A stretch of 42,962 nucleotides of DNA from Microbacterium sp. (GTDB taxonomy: Bacteria; Actinomycetota; Actinomycetes; Actinomycetales; Microbacteriaceae). Numbering within the stretch: the stretch's first letter is position 1; each line of letters opens with the position of its first letter. The translations under genes were made by a program, and so were the position numbers. The stretch covers positions 1 through 42,962 of the forward strand of contig JARBUN010000062.1 in the NCBI GenBank assembly GCA_029239635.1, in the 5' to 3' direction. Shown one piece after another: positions 15,120 through 23,549 of this stretch. The notes under the pieces were generated by a model. That model did no database searches and was not told the origin of the DNA. It worked only from the letters and a program-made list of their open reading frames with translations.

Positions 15120-16817
15120 TCAGCGGGTCGGGAGGGTCGGGACGGGCAGCGCCGGGGTGGGCGCGTCCTCCTCGAACGGGTCGGGGGTGGGAGTCGGCGA
15201 CGTGCTCGGCGAGGGGGCCGGGGCGGGCGTCTGCGACGCGTCGGGCGACGGCTGCGGGACCGCGGGCGCCCGCTCGACGGGAGCGAGCCGGGCCTCGGGC
15301 GTCGGCGAGGTCTCGGGTGCGGCAGCCGGGGCGGCCGTCACCTCGAGCGGGAGGTGGACGTTGTAGGCCGCCGCTCCCCCGCCGCCTTCGATCCACACGG
15401 TGTAGGAGCCCGCCGAGATCGTCTGCAGCGTGACCAGCGGCAACGACAGCACGCCGTCCTCGCCGACGGTCGCGTACGCATCCGCGCCGACGAGCAGGGG
15501 CTGACGCTCCCACGCGGTGTTGCGCAGCGACACGCGGAACGACGTCCCCGGCGTGATGTCCTGTCCGCGGACCACGACGCCCGCCGAGGGGTCGGCGAGA
15601 GCATCGGCGGTCACCGTGCTCGTCGAGAGGGAGATCTCGGATGCCGGAGCGGTGGGGTTCCCCGTGACGCGGAACGTACCGGAGGCGTAGTCGCCCGTCG
15701 TGGTCGATCGCGCCGAGACGGTGTAGACGCCCTCGGGGATTCCATCGGGGCTCGTGATCGCGTTGCTGTGACGCCCCTCGCCGTTCGTGCGCGAGATGCC
15801 GAGCGATGCCGTGTAGCCGCGAGACGTGGTCAAGAGCAGTTCGTAGGTGTCGAACGGGAGGAAGCCCTCGAGGCTGAAGCGCATACCGGGCTCGGCGACG
15901 AAGTCGGCGAGCGAGATCTCAGGGCTAGCGGGGGTGACCTTCTTGTCCGCGACGCGCGGAGCGCCGGCGGTCACCTCGAACGTCGCGGATCCGCTCTGCC
16001 CCTGGTCGGCGGACATGAAGCTCAATGTCCACGTCCCCACCTGTGCATTGACGGAGTTCATCTGCAGCGCGTACGAGAAGTCGCCCTTCTCGTCCGAGTG
16101 GAGACCTTCGTTCTCACCGACGGCGTACATGGTCGAGTCGGGCATGCCGAGGTTGAAGAACACCTTCGTCATCGGCGTCAAGCCGCTGACGTGGATGGTG
16201 ACGGGCGCGTCGAGGAAGGCATCCTGACTGATCGTCGTCGGATCGCTCGACACGGTCAGCGCATCGGAGGTCGACGTGACGCGCAGCAGCGCGGAGCCCG
16301 CCTCCCCCGCCGACGAGGAGACGGTGATCTGCGCGAGCCCCGTCTCGGGCCGCGTGTTCTCGGGGTCGACGTCGAGCGTGCGCACCCGGGTGTCGACGTT
16401 CCCGTCGGCGTCCGCGGTGACCGGGGCCCAGTGGAACGTCGCGCCGGAGGCGAACACGATCCCGATCTCGACCTCGGCGCCGGGCGTCAGACCATGAGCG
16501 GTCACGCCCACGCCGCTCGCCCACAGCCAGTACTGCTCGATGCTCGACACGTCGAGCGTCACGGGCACCCGGGTGTCGGCCTCCGGAGCGACGGCGACGA
16601 CGCGGCTGTCGTCGATCGCCGCCGTCGCCTCCGTCTCGGCGAGGGAGAACGAGCCCGCACGATCGAGATCGGCGACGGATGCCGCGACCGCGGCGTTCGA
16701 ATCGGGGTCGGCGGGAGCGGGAGCCCCGCTCTGCGCGACGGCAACGGTACCGGCAACGCTGCCGATGAGGACGACGGCAGCGAGAGCGGCGCCGACGGTG
16801 ATCCAAGGTTTCTTCAT
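15120..16817 (-). CDS. Secreted multi-domain (Ig-like) protein with Pro/Thr-rich tail
   Basis: 565 residues. The signal peptide (KKPWITVGAALAAVVLIGSVAGTVAVAQSG) is followed by about four beta-rich, Ig/bacterial-surface-like modules marked by recurring phrases such as HGLTPGAEVEIGI, HVSGLTPMTKVFFNLG, EGFLPFDTYELLL and RGQDITPGTSFRVSL. The C-terminal 90 residues are a Pro/Ala/Thr/Ser-rich stalk with no membrane helix or sorting signal, so the protein is probably released or held non-covalently. I chose the ATG at 16817 over the in-frame ATG at 16880 because only the former begins a proper signal peptide. It is co-transcribed with the S8 protease 14 nt downstream, suggesting that it is a partner, substrate or chaperone of the protease. 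No known family assigned. Confidence 0.8.
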   Translation of the reverse strand: MKKPWITVGAALAAVVLIGSVAGTVAVAQSGAPAPADPDSNAAVAASVADLDRAGSFSLAETEATAAIDDSRVVAVAPEADTRVPVTLDVSSIEQYWLWASGVGVTAHGLTPGAEVEIGIVFASGATFHWAPVTADADGNVDTRVRTLDVDPENTRPETGLAQITVSSSAGEAGSALLRVTSTSDALTVSSDPTTISQDAFLDAPVTIHVSGLTPMTKVFFNLGMPDSTMYAVGENEGLHSDEKGDFSYALQMNSVNAQVGTWTLSFMSADQGQSGSATFEVTAGAPRVADKKVTPASPEISLADFVAEPGMRFSLEGFLPFDTYELLLTTSRGYTASLGISRTNGEGRHSNAITSPDGIPEGVYTVSARSTTTGDYASGTFRVTGNPTAPASEISLSTSTVTADALADPSAGVVVRGQDITPGTSFRVSLRNTAWERQPLLVGADAYATVGEDGVLSLPLVTLQTISAGSYTVWIEGGGGAAAYNVHLPLEVTAAPAAAPETSPTPEARLAPVERAPAVPQPSPDASQTPAPAPSPSTSPTPTPDPFEEDAPTPALPVPTLPTR

Positions 16818-16862
16818 GAGGGCCTCTAGGTGTACGGATGAGATGCGTACAGTGAAGCACGA

Positions 16863-16881
16863 TGTGAAGGAATTTTTCACA
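16863..16881. promoter_or_regulatory. Palindromic operator-like site upstream of the secreted-protein/protease operon
   Basis: TGTGAA (16863-16868), 7 nt, TTCACA (16876-16881), lying in an AT-rich island 46 nt before the start at 16817. A further TGAAGCAC half-site precedes it. The arrangement resembles a dimeric regulator site, but no cognate regulator is identifiable here. Confidence 0.4.
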
Positions 16882-16944
16882 CTTTTTCGACACCCGTTCC
16901 CGGACGTAACACGATCGTCATCGACCGCGCGCCTCGCGGAGGTG

Positions 16945-17376
16945 TCAGGGAGCCACGACCGAGATGCGGAAAGAGATCTCCTTCCCGTCCGGTCCCGTCA
17001 GGGTGGCATCGGTCGTCCCGGTCGCCCGCGCGATGTAACCAGGGTGGAACGTCGCCCCCTCTGAGGCACCGCCCGCGGAGAACTCCGCGATGGTGCGGTC
17101 GCCCGTCGTTCCCGTCCACTCCGCGTCCGTCCCGTCCGGCGCCGCGACGACGAGCGACGTGCCGACGATCACCGTCACGTCCCGCCCGTCGAGCTCGCCC
17201 GGCGACACGAGCGTCGGAGGAAGGGCCTGCGCGCTCGCCGAGGGCCCGGGCTTCCCCGACGACGAAGAACCCGTGTCCGCTCCGCCGGACGATGACGAGT
17301 CCGCCGTGGCGGCGCACCCGGCGAGGAAGAGGCCGGCCACGAGGGCCCCCGCCACGATGAACGACGATCGCTTCAC
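16945..17376 (-). CDS. Small putative lipoprotein
   Basis: 143 residues. A basic N-terminus (KRSSF) and hydrophobic core end in a lipobox, LFLAGC, with lipidated Cys21. A Ser/Gly-rich linker (about 25-48) leads to a compact beta-rich domain containing LDGRDVTVIVGTSLVV and a C-terminal TGPDGKEISFRISVVAP. It is predicted to be anchored on the outer face of the membrane. I chose the GTG at 17376 because GGAGAGG lies about 8 nt upstream and it opens directly into the signal sequence; the frame also stays open further upstream (see the next entry). No enzyme motif; function unknown. It is the first gene on this strand ahead of the Ig-like/protease pair, separated by 127 nt. Confidence 0.72.
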   Translation of the reverse strand: MKRSSFIVAGALVAGLFLAGCAATADSSSSGGADTGSSSSGKPGPSASAQALPPTLVSPGELDGRDVTVIVGTSLVVAAPDGTDAEWTGTTGDRTIAEFSAGGASEGATFHPGYIARATGTTDATLTGPDGKEISFRISVVAP

Positions 17377-17598
17377 GTCACACCTCTCCGGCCGGGGCCA
17401 CCCACGGCGCTGTGTCCCGGATGCTACCTCGCTCCCCCACGACAGAGGGACCTCCCCGACCCCGAGGAGCCCGGTCGTCACGGCATCCGCCGATCCGTCG
17501 TCGGGGAGAACCTCCGCCGGGCTGCGCGGTCGCACCGGCTCACCGGGCAGTCCCGCCCACTCACTCGGTTCCTCCGGACGCTGCATGAAGAGACCCAT
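17377..17598 (-). CDS. Possible small conserved protein, running in frame into the lipoprotein gene
   Basis: From an ATG at 17598 the frame encodes MGLFMQRPEEPSEWAGLP, then GEPVRPRSPAEVLPDDGS. This is a composed, Pro/Glu-rich N-terminus that I associate from memory with short conserved actinobacterial proteins rather than with lipoproteins. There is no stop before the lipoprotein GTG, so read literally this is an N-terminal extension that would bury the signal peptide. In another frame a TGA occurs at 17378-17380, one base before the lipoprotein start. A lost frame in this small gene would therefore explain the run-through. Coding status and the exact 3' end are uncertain. Confidence 0.35.
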
Positions 17599-17646
17599 GC
17601 GCCCATTCTGCGCGCGCCGGCTGGGCGAGGGCTCCGTGAACGCGGG

Positions 17647-18333
17647 TCAGGACCTGAAGACGTACTGGAGCGAGATCCGCCCCGCCTCGTCGACGGCGAC
17701 GTCCGCAGTGACGGTCATCCCGTCGACGGACACCTCCGGCAGGCTCATCGTCTGCGCGACGCCCTCCTCACGGCCCGCCTGTCCGACTTTCCGTTCGAGA
17801 TCCTCGACGTCACTCAGCGACCATCCCCACTCCGTGGCCCGTTGCTCCAGGTCGCTGCGGATGGTGATCCAGGTGCTGCTCGCCGCCGGCGTCAGCGTCA
17901 GGGCCGCGAGTCGATCACCCGAGGTGGTGAGGGCGAACGACGAAACCCCCGGGAACGAGATCACGCTCTGGGCGCCGCGCACCTCGACGGTCAGCGGAAC
18001 GAGCGTCTCGACCGGCGTATCGCCGTCCGCGGGCAGACCGAGGTCGCTCGCGGGGGCGGGGGCGACGACGTCGACGGTGGCCAGGCGCTGTCGATTGAGG
18101 AAATCGACACCGGGTCCGTCGAAACGGGATTGACCGTCCGAGAGCTGCTGGTCGACGGCGGGGCGCGGCGCCTCCTCCACCCACCACGAGTGCGACATCG
18201 CATACGCCCCGAGACCGGCAGCCGCGCACACGACGAGGACCACGGAGATCGTGATCCACGTGGCCAGACGCTCCCTCCGCGCACGACGCTCACCCGGCGA
18301 GGGGCGGCGCGGCGGTGTCGTGGTCGCGGTCAT
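17647..18333 (-). CDS. Membrane-anchored protein of unknown function
   Basis: 228 residues. A short Arg/Pro-rich cytoplasmic N-terminus (1-25) and one membrane helix (about 26-46, WITISVVLVVCAAAGLGAYAM) precede an extracellular domain of about 180 residues, which contains GPGVDFLNRQRLATVDVVAP, TVEVRGAQSVISFPGVSSFALT and a C-terminal VTADVAVDEAGRISLQYVFRS. No catalytic motif or known family is recognised. It may be transcribed with the genes downstream on the same strand (48 nt gap to 17598). The start at 18333 is the only one giving the basic N-terminus before the helix. Confidence 0.7.
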   Translation of the reverse strand: MTATTTPPRRPSPGERRARRERLATWITISVVLVVCAAAGLGAYAMSHSWWVEEAPRPAVDQQLSDGQSRFDGPGVDFLNRQRLATVDVVAPAPASDLGLPADGDTPVETLVPLTVEVRGAQSVISFPGVSSFALTTSGDRLAALTLTPAASSTWITIRSDLEQRATEWGWSLSDVEDLERKVGQAGREEGVAQTMSLPEVSVDGMTVTADVAVDEAGRISLQYVFRS

Positions 18334-18385
18334 GGGTCCTGCCTACCAGCGCCCTCCGACAGACGCCAGGTTCAACCGGGAAAGC

Positions 18386-18429
18386 AAAAGCCCCGGTTCT
18401 CCGCACTTCATGCGACGACCGGGGCTTTT
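18386..18429 (-). terminator. Terminator downstream of tRNA-Gln
   Basis: 12-bp perfect inverted repeat (AAAAGCCCCGGT, 18386-18397, and ACCGGGGCTTTT, 18418-18429), loop 20 nt. It lies just beyond the 3' end of the tRNA and reads as a hairpin plus T-run on the minus strand. Confidence 0.8.
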
Positions 18430-18436
18430 CGTGTTG

Positions 18437-18508
18437 CTGGGGTACCTGGACTCGAACCAAGAACAACGGAACCAGAAACCGCCGTGTTGCCAATTACACC
18501 ATACCCCA
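18437..18508 (-). tRNA. tRNA-Gln (anticodon CTG)
   Basis: 72-nt tRNA on the minus strand, no encoded CCA. Acceptor stem TGGGGTA pairs with TACCCCA, discriminator G. The anticodon loop reads TTCTGGT, anticodon CTG; the T arm has GGTTCGAGTCC. The anticodon stem closes weakly (position 31-39 T-T, 27-43 G-T), but the overall sequence matches actinobacterial tRNA-Gln. Confidence 0.92.
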
Positions 18509-18540
18509 AGGCGGTGAGCCGTAACTCGTGCCGAGGATCA

Positions 18541-18569
18541 AGCTTACGTGACGCGCGGCCCTTCGCCAA
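18541..18569 (-). promoter_or_regulatory. Candidate promoter of tRNA-Gln
   Basis: Minus-strand TTGGCG (18564-18569), 17-nt spacer, TAAGCT (18541-18546), about 32 nt before the mature 5' end of tRNA-Gln. Confidence 0.35.
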
Positions 18570-18652
18570 ACCGGCGGCGGCCCGCGCGCGTCGTGCGCCC
18601 CGCGAGACGGCCACGGCCGCGGTCTGGAGCACCCGGGCCCTCGCCGCCGTGA

Positions 18653-18723
18653 ACCTCGCAGAAACGCGCGAACCTCGCAGGATCCGCCCGGAATCCCGCG
18701 AGGTTCGCGTCATTCTGCGAGGT
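18653..18723. repeat. 71-bp nested palindromic element (ACCTCGCAGAA / CGCGAACCTCGC)
   Basis: The outer arms are a perfect 11-bp inverted repeat (ACCTCGCAGAA, 18653-18663; TTCTGCGAGGT, 18713-18723). The inner arms are a perfect 12-bp inverted repeat (CGCGAACCTCGC, 18667-18678; complement 18698-18709). GAACCTCGCAG also recurs as a direct repeat inside the left half. It lies 30 nt past the gltX stop and could act as its terminator, but its nested organisation resembles a mobile REP-like unit. Confidence 0.55.
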
Positions 18724-18753
18724 GGGCGCCGGGCGTGCGACCGCGCGGCACGG

Positions 18754-20232
18754 TCAGCCGAGGTGACGGACCAGGGCGTCGAGCCGCCGAAGCGTCTCCG
18801 CCTTGCCGAGAAGCTCCATCGACTCGAACAGCGGCGGCGAGACGCGCCGCCCCGTGAGCGCGACGCGCGGCGGACCGTAGGCCACGCGCGGCTTCAGGCC
18901 GAGCTCCTCGACGAGAGCCTTCGACAGCGCCTCCTGCACAGCGGCTGCGGTGAACTCCCCCTCGGGCACGAGCTCGAGAGCACCGACCGACGCCACGAGC
19001 ACTTCGCCGGCGTTGGCGGGGAGCCCCTTGAGCGCATCCTCGGCGTAGTCCACGTCGGACACGAAAAGGAACCCGAGCATGCCCGGCACCTCGCCGAGGA
19101 GCTGCACGCGCTCCTGCACGAGCGGCGCCGCCTGGGCGATGATCTCCCGGTGCTCCGGCGAGGGGTCCTCGGCGATGTACCCGGCACCCGCGAGGTAGGG
19201 CACGATCCGAGCGGCGAAGTCGTCGGCATCCAGCATGCGGATGTGATCGCCGTTGATGGCCTCGGCCTTCTTCTGATCGAAGCGCGCGGGGTTCGGGTTG
19301 ACGTCCGCGATGTCGAACGCGGCGATCATCTCGTCGAGCGAGAACACGTCGCGGTCGCTCGCGAGCGACCAGCCGAGGAGCGAGAGGTAGTTCAGCAGAC
19401 CCTCGTGGATGAAGCCCTTCTCGCGCTGCAGGAACAGGTCGGCCTGCGGGTCGCGCTTCGACAGCTTCTTGTTGCCGGTCTCGCCCAGCACCAGGGGCAT
19501 GTGGCCGAAGCGCGGGATGAACGTCGTGACCCCGGCATCCACCAGGGCCGAGTACAGCGCGAGCTGCCGGGCCGTCGAGGGCATGAGATCCTCGCCCCGG
19601 ATGACGTGGGTGATACCCATGAGCGCGTCGTCGACGGGGTTCACGAAGGGGTACAGCGGCACCCCGCCGGCACGCACGAGCACGAAGTCGGGGAACGAGC
19701 CCGCGGGGAAGGTGACCTCCCCACGGATGAGGTCGACGTAGCTCAGGTCGTGGTCGGGCACGCGCAGGCGCCAGGCGGGCTGACGCCCCTCGGCACGGAA
19801 GGCGGCCTTCTGCTCCTCGGTGAGGTCGCGGTCGAAGTTGTCGTAGCCGAGCTGCTTCGCGCGGCCGTTCGCCTCGTTACGGGCGTCGATCTCCTCCGCG
19901 GTCGAGTAGCTCTCGTACACCGCGCCGGCCGCGACGAGCTTGTCGAGCACCTCGCGGTAGATCTCGTGGCGCTGCGACTGCCGGTACGGCGCGTGCGGGC
20001 CGCCGACCTCGACACCCTCGTCCCAGTCGATGTTCATCCACCGCAGCGCGTCGAGGAGCTGCTGGTAGCTCTCCTCGCTGTCGCGCGCGGCGTCGGTGTC
20101 TTCGATGCGGAAGACGAGCTTTCCGCCGTTGTGCCGGGCGTACGCCCAGTTGAACAGGACGGTGCGGATGAGACCCACGTGCGGCAGGCCCGTCGGGGAC
20201 GGGCAGAAGCGGACGCGAACGTCGGCGCCGGC
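18754..20232 (-). CDS. gltX: Glutamyl-tRNA synthetase, start codon not present
   Basis: Class I aminoacyl-tRNA synthetase charging tRNA-Glu. The ATP-binding HIGH-type motif appears as [14 protein letters not shown], followed by [16 protein letters not shown]. The KMSKS-type loop is KKLSKRDP. The C-terminal anticodon-binding region extends to [10 protein letters not shown]. From [13 protein letters not shown] to the stop the protein looks complete (about 492 residues). However, no ATG, GTG or TTG lies in frame at a sensible distance before ADVRVRF: the sequence immediately upstream is the 3' end of the LysR gene in another frame. A few N-terminal residues and the start, plus any intergenic region, seem to be missing. 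20232 is where recognisable gltX sequence begins, not a start. Confidence 0.88.
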   Translation of the reverse strand, partial: AGADVRVRFCPSPTGLPHVGLIRTVLFNWAYARHNGGKLVFRIEDTDAARDSEESYQQLLDALRWMNIDWDEGVEVGGPHAPYRQSQRHEIYREVLDKLVAAGAVYESYSTAEEIDARNEANGRAKQLGYDNFDRDLTEEQKAAFRAEGRQPAWRLRVPDHDLSYVDLIRGEVTFPAGSFPDFVLVRAGGVPLYPFVNPVDDALMGITHVIRGEDLMPSTARQLALYSALVDAGVTTFIPRFGHMPLVLGETGNKKLSKRDPQADLFLQREKGFIHEGLLNYLSLLGWSLASDRDVFSLDEMIAAFDIADVNPNPARFDQKKAEAINGDHIRMLDADDFAARIVPYLAGAGYIAEDPSPEHREIIAQAAPLVQERVQLLGEVPGMLGFLFVSDVDYAEDALKGLPANAGEVLVASVGALELVPEGEFTAAAVQEALSKALVEELGLKPRVAYGPPRVALTGRRVSPPLFESMELLGKAETLRRLDALVRHLG

Positions 20233-21155
20233 GGATACTCGGCCAGCACCTCGTCGATGACCTCGATCGCGACACCGACCGCCGGCACGCGTTCGGCTCC
20301 GCGGGCGGTGACGACATGGAGCGTGCGGGCCTCGGCATCCGGAAGCCGGGGAGCGGCGATCCCCGAGAGGAGGGGGAAGGATGCCACGGCCATGCGCGGC
20401 AGGATCGCGACCCCCACTCCCTGGGCGACGAGGTTCTCGACGGCGATGTAGTTGTCGGTCTCGAAGGCGATGTCGGGGACGAAGCCGGCGCGGGCACACG
20501 CTTCGAGAAGATGACCGCGGCACTGCGGGCACCCGGCGATCCAACGCTCGTCCGCGAGACGCGAGAGGTCGATCGGCCCCGTCGCCGCGGGGTGGTCGAC
20601 AGGCAGGACCAGGACGGTGTCGTCTCCCCCGACCGTCCGCACCGAGAGGCCGTTCGCGGCGAGATCGAGCTCGCGACGGTCACCGGGATAGCTGTAGGTG
20701 AGGGCGATGTCGGCGCGATCCTCCCGCACCGCGACGATCGCCTCGGGCGGCTCCGCCTCGACGAAGCTGATCGAGACGCCGGGACGCCGCGCGGTCACCG
20801 CCGCGATCACCCGCGGCACGACGGTCGACGAGGCCGAGGGGAAGGCCGCGATCCGCACCCGCCCCGCGCGGAGGCCCCGCAGCTCGGCGAGATCGCCCGC
20901 CGCCGCCTCGAGCGCGGTGGTGACGACGGCTGCGTGCCGGGCGAGCACGCGCCCCGCCTCGGTCAAGCGCACACCCCGACCGACGCGTTCGACGATCGGG
21001 GTCCCGGCGCGACGTTCGAGCCGACGCAGTTGCTGACTGACCGCCGGCTGGCTGTACCCCAGCGCATGGGCGGCCGCCGTGATCGAGCCCGTGTCGGAGA
21101 TGGCTTTCACCACGCGGAGCGAGTGGGCATCGAGGTCGTCGTCGGAGTCCGTCAC
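20034..21155 (-). CDS. LysR-family transcriptional regulator, 3' end fused out of frame onto gltX
   Basis: LysR-type regulator with an N-terminal HTH (about 9-68: [39 protein letters not shown], with the family [10 protein letters not shown]). A periplasmic-binding-like effector domain follows ([42 protein letters not shown]). Recognisable LysR sequence ends near 20227 ([13 protein letters not shown]), at about 309 residues, a normal length. The frame then continues to 20034 only because it reads gltX in the wrong frame. The start is a GTG at 21155 with no ribosome-binding site; a -10 6 nt upstream suggests a leaderless mRNA. It is divergent from the class V aminotransferase gene, its likely target. 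Confidence 0.82.
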   Translation of the reverse strand: MTDSDDDLDAHSLRVVKAISDTGSITAAAHALGYSQPAVSQQLRRLERRAGTPIVERVGRGVRLTEAGRVLARHAAVVTTALEAAAGDLAELRGLRAGRVRIAAFPSASSTVVPRVIAAVTARRPGVSISFVEAEPPEAIVAVREDRADIALTYSYPGDRRELDLAANGLSVRTVGGDDTVLVLPVDHPAATGPIDLSRLADERWIAGCPQCRGHLLEACARAGFVPDIAFETDNYIAVENLVAQGVGVAILPRMAVASFPLLSGIAAPRLPDAEARTLHVVTARGAERVPAVGVAIEVIDEVLAEYPPAPTFASASARPRRACRTWVSSAPSCSTGRTPGTTAESSSSASKTPTPRATARRATSSSSTRCGG

Positions 21156-21161
21156 GTTGAC

Positions 21162-21191
21162 ACATAAGCAGATCGAATGTTTTTCATGCAA
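21162..21191 (-). promoter_or_regulatory. Candidate leaderless promoter of the LysR gene
   Basis: Minus-strand TTGCAT (21186-21191), 18-nt spacer, TTATGT (21162-21167), ending 6 nt before the GTG at 21155. This places the transcription start at or next to the start codon, which fits the missing ribosome-binding site. Confidence 0.4.
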
Positions 21192-21205
21192 CACCAGATC
21201 TAGTG
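21192..21205. promoter_or_regulatory. Palindromic LysR operator candidate
   Basis: CACCAGATCTAGTG is a near-perfect 14-bp palindrome centred on AGATCT, in the gap between the divergent LysR and aminotransferase genes and just upstream of the LysR -35. Its position suits a LysR activation/autorepression site. Confidence 0.4.
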
Positions 21206-21235
21206 CAATGCGGCGCGACGCGGGACGCTGAATCC

Positions 21236-22318
21236 ATGAGCAGCCTCGCCTCCCGCTTCGCCGGCGGCCGCGACTACCTCGCCGCCTGCACCGTCGGACT
21301 CCCCTCGCGCGCCACGGTCCGCGCCGTTCGCGACGACCTCGACACCGCGGCATCCGGTCGCCCCGACGTCGCCGCCGCCTCCCAGGCCGTGGAAGACGCT
21401 CGCGCGGCCTACGCGCGACTGGTGCGCTCCCCTCTCAGCCATGTCGCCATCGGCTCGCAGACCTCCGTGATGACCTCGCTCATCGCCGCCTCCGTGCCCG
21501 ATGGGGCGGAAGTGCTGTGCCCGGAGGGCGACTTCGCCTCGCTCGTGGCACCGTTCGCTCACGCCGCGCGCGGCGTCCGTCTCCGCACGGTTCCGCTCGC
21601 GGCCCTCGCGGACGCCATCCGCCCCGACACCTGGCTCGTGGCGTTCTCGCTCGTCCAGTCGGCGACGGGAGAGGTGGCGGATGCCGCGGGCATCGCCGCC
21701 GCCGCCACACGCGCCGGCGCGCGGACCCTCTGCGATCTCACGCAGGCCGCGGGCTGGCTCCCGGTCGATGCGACCCTGTTCGACGCAACCGTCTGTCACG
21801 CCTACAAGTGGTTGTGCTGCCCCCGTGGGGTCGGTTTCCTCACCGTCACGCCGGAGTTCGCGCGGGTGCTGCGCCCGGTACAGGCCGGCTGGTACTCGGG
21901 CGACGACCCGTGGACGTCGTGCTACGGCACGGGCGAGACGCTCGCACCCGATGCCCGGCGCTTCGACGTCTCGCCCGCGTGGCAGGCGTTCGTGGGCGCC
22001 GCGCCGGCGCTGCAGATGTTCGCGGATGCCGACATCACCGAGCTCTACATCCACACCACCGGCCTCGCGGCGCGCTTCCGAGCGGGACTCGGTCTTCCCG
22101 AGCCCCAGCGCCCCTCGGCGATCGTGACGTGGCCGGATGCCACCGGTGATGCTCTCGCGCGCCTCACGGCACGGGGCATCACGGCGTCGGGCCGGGCGGG
22201 CCGGGCCCGCGTGGCCTTCCACGTCTTCAACGACGAGGCCGACGTCGACCGCGCTCTCCGCGCACTCGGCACGACGGCCCCCGCCCCCGCCGCGCCCGCT
22301 CTCAGCTACTCGATCTGA
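21236..22318 (+). CDS. Class V aminotransferase (cysteine desulfurase-like)
   Basis: 360-residue PLP-dependent fold-type I enzyme of aminotransferase class V. The PLP lysine is in VCHAYKWLCCPRGVGFL. CDLTQAAGWLPVD holds the conserved aspartate that contacts the pyridine nitrogen. VAIGSQTSVMTSLIA is the phosphate-binding region. It is shorter than NifS/SufS and has no obvious persulfide cysteine loop, so an aminotransferase or lyase acting on a small amine is as likely as desulfurase activity. ATG at 21236. It is divergent from the LysR gene and tail-to-tail overlapping (17 nt) with the MFS gene. Substrate unknown. Confidence 0.82.
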   Translation: MSSLASRFAGGRDYLAACTVGLPSRATVRAVRDDLDTAASGRPDVAAASQAVEDARAAYARLVRSPLSHVAIGSQTSVMTSLIAASVPDGAEVLCPEGDFASLVAPFAHAARGVRLRTVPLAALADAIRPDTWLVAFSLVQSATGEVADAAGIAAAATRAGARTLCDLTQAAGWLPVDATLFDATVCHAYKWLCCPRGVGFLTVTPEFARVLRPVQAGWYSGDDPWTSCYGTGETLAPDARRFDVSPAWQAFVGAAPALQMFADADITELYIHTTGLAARFRAGLGLPEPQRPSAIVTWPDATGDALARLTARGITASGRAGRARVAFHVFNDEADVDRALRALGTTAPAPAAPALSYSI

Positions 22319-23549
22319 GACCCCGCACGGCGACGGCACCCGCGCACACGAGCGCGACCGGGACGAAAGCCCAGAGTGCGAGGCCCCCGTAACCGACGAG
22401 CCCCAGGATCACGCCGGCGAGCACCGACCCGACGGCCGCGCAGGCGGTCATGAGGGTGTCGCTCCGGCCCTGGCGACGAGGCCGGAGCGCGAGCGGGGTC
22501 GCCTCGGTCAGCAGCGCGGAGCCCGCGACCGTCGCCGCACTCCAACCAAGGCCCAGAAGGACGAGCGCGACGAGAACGCCGGCCTGTGAGGCCGAGAACA
22601 GCGAGGCGATGACCAGCGACGCGGCGAAGAGCGCCTGCCCGAGCAGGATCACGGCGAGCCGTCCGATGCGATCCGCGAGGATGCCGAAGACGGGAGAGAG
22701 GCCGTACATACCGAACACGTGCAGCGCGATCGTGACGCCGACGGCGAGCGTGACGGCATCAGGAGCGACGATGTGCGACAGGTGGACCGGCGTCATCGCC
22801 ATCACCGATGCCATCGTGACGTGGGACGCGGCGACCGCGAGCATCGCGAAGCGAGCGACCTTCGGGCGGTCGGCCTCCGGCGCCGCGACCGCGGACGATG
22901 CCTTGTCCCTGTCGAGGCGTTGGGCGAGCAGAAGCGGATCGGGACGCAGCACGAGCACGTAGAGCGCGAACGCACACACCTGAGCGGCGAACGAGAACAG
23001 GTACGCGCCCGTGAGGCGCGGCATACCGATACTCGCCCCCACGAGCTCGCCGGGTGCGAGCAGCAGCGGTCCGACGACCCCGCCGACCGTCGTCGCCCAG
23101 ACGACCGTCGCCAGGTCACGGCCACGGCGGGCCGACGTCGCGAGGTCGGTCGCGGCGAAGCGGGACTGCAGGGTGCCGGCGTTGCCCGCGCCGATGAGGG
23201 CGATCCCGACGAGGAGCAGCGGGAACGCGCGCGTCGCCGCCGCGGTCACGACGACCAGAATCCCGCTCAGCGCCGCCAGATTCCCCGTCGTGAGGGCGAA
23301 CCGACGGCCGCGGCGAGCCGCGAGCCGCGCGAGCGGAATCGCGGTGAGGGCGGCGCCGAGGGTCACCGCCGCCGTCGCGAAGCCCGAGAGCGCCTCTTGG
23401 CCGGACAGGTCGGCGGCGAGCAGCGCTCCCAGCGAGAGCGTCGCACCGAAGGCCACGCCGGTGAGCACCTGCCCCGCCGCCAGAACCCGCACCGTCCGGC
23501 GCTGGGCGGCGACGAGGTCGATGCTCGCCGACGCGGCGATGTCAGGCAT
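22302..23549 (-). CDS. MFS transporter, 12-helix
   Basis: 415-residue major facilitator superfamily permease. About twelve hydrophobic segments are visible in two halves joined by a charged loop (about 200-230: [24 protein letters not shown]). Motif A-like loops appear as [16 protein letters not shown] after helix 2 and [16 protein letters not shown] in the second half. Its start overlaps the stop of the upstream FAH-family gene by 8 nt, so the two are likely co-expressed. The 3' end overlaps the aminotransferase gene. Substrate not predictable; export of a small molecule is typical of this branch. Confidence 0.88.
   Translation of the reverse strand: MPDIAASASIDLVAAQRRTVRVLAAGQVLTGVAFGATLSLGALLAADLSGQEALSGFATAAVTLGAALTAIPLARLAARRGRRFALTTGNLAALSGILVVVTAAATRAFPLLLVGIALIGAGNAGTLQSRFAATDLATSARRGRDLATVVWATTVGGVVGPLLLAPGELVGASIGMPRLTGAYLFSFAAQVCAFALYVLVLRPDPLLLAQRLDRDKASSAVAAPEADRPKVARFAMLAVAASHVTMASVMAMTPVHLSHIVAPDAVTLAVGVTIALHVFGMYGLSPVFGILADRIGRLAVILLGQALFAASLVIASLFSASQAGVLVALVLLGLGWSAATVAGSALLTEATPLALRPRRQGRSDTLMTACAAVGSVLAGVILGLVGYGGLALWAFVPVALVCAGAVAVRGLRSSS

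Noticed and set aside
11678..15433. A 1251-codon open frame on the + strand opposite the subtilase and the adjacent secreted-protein gene
   Set aside because: Its translation is Arg/Gly/His-rich low-complexity sequence typical of GC-driven antisense frames; the minus strand has the triad, signal peptide and sorting signal.
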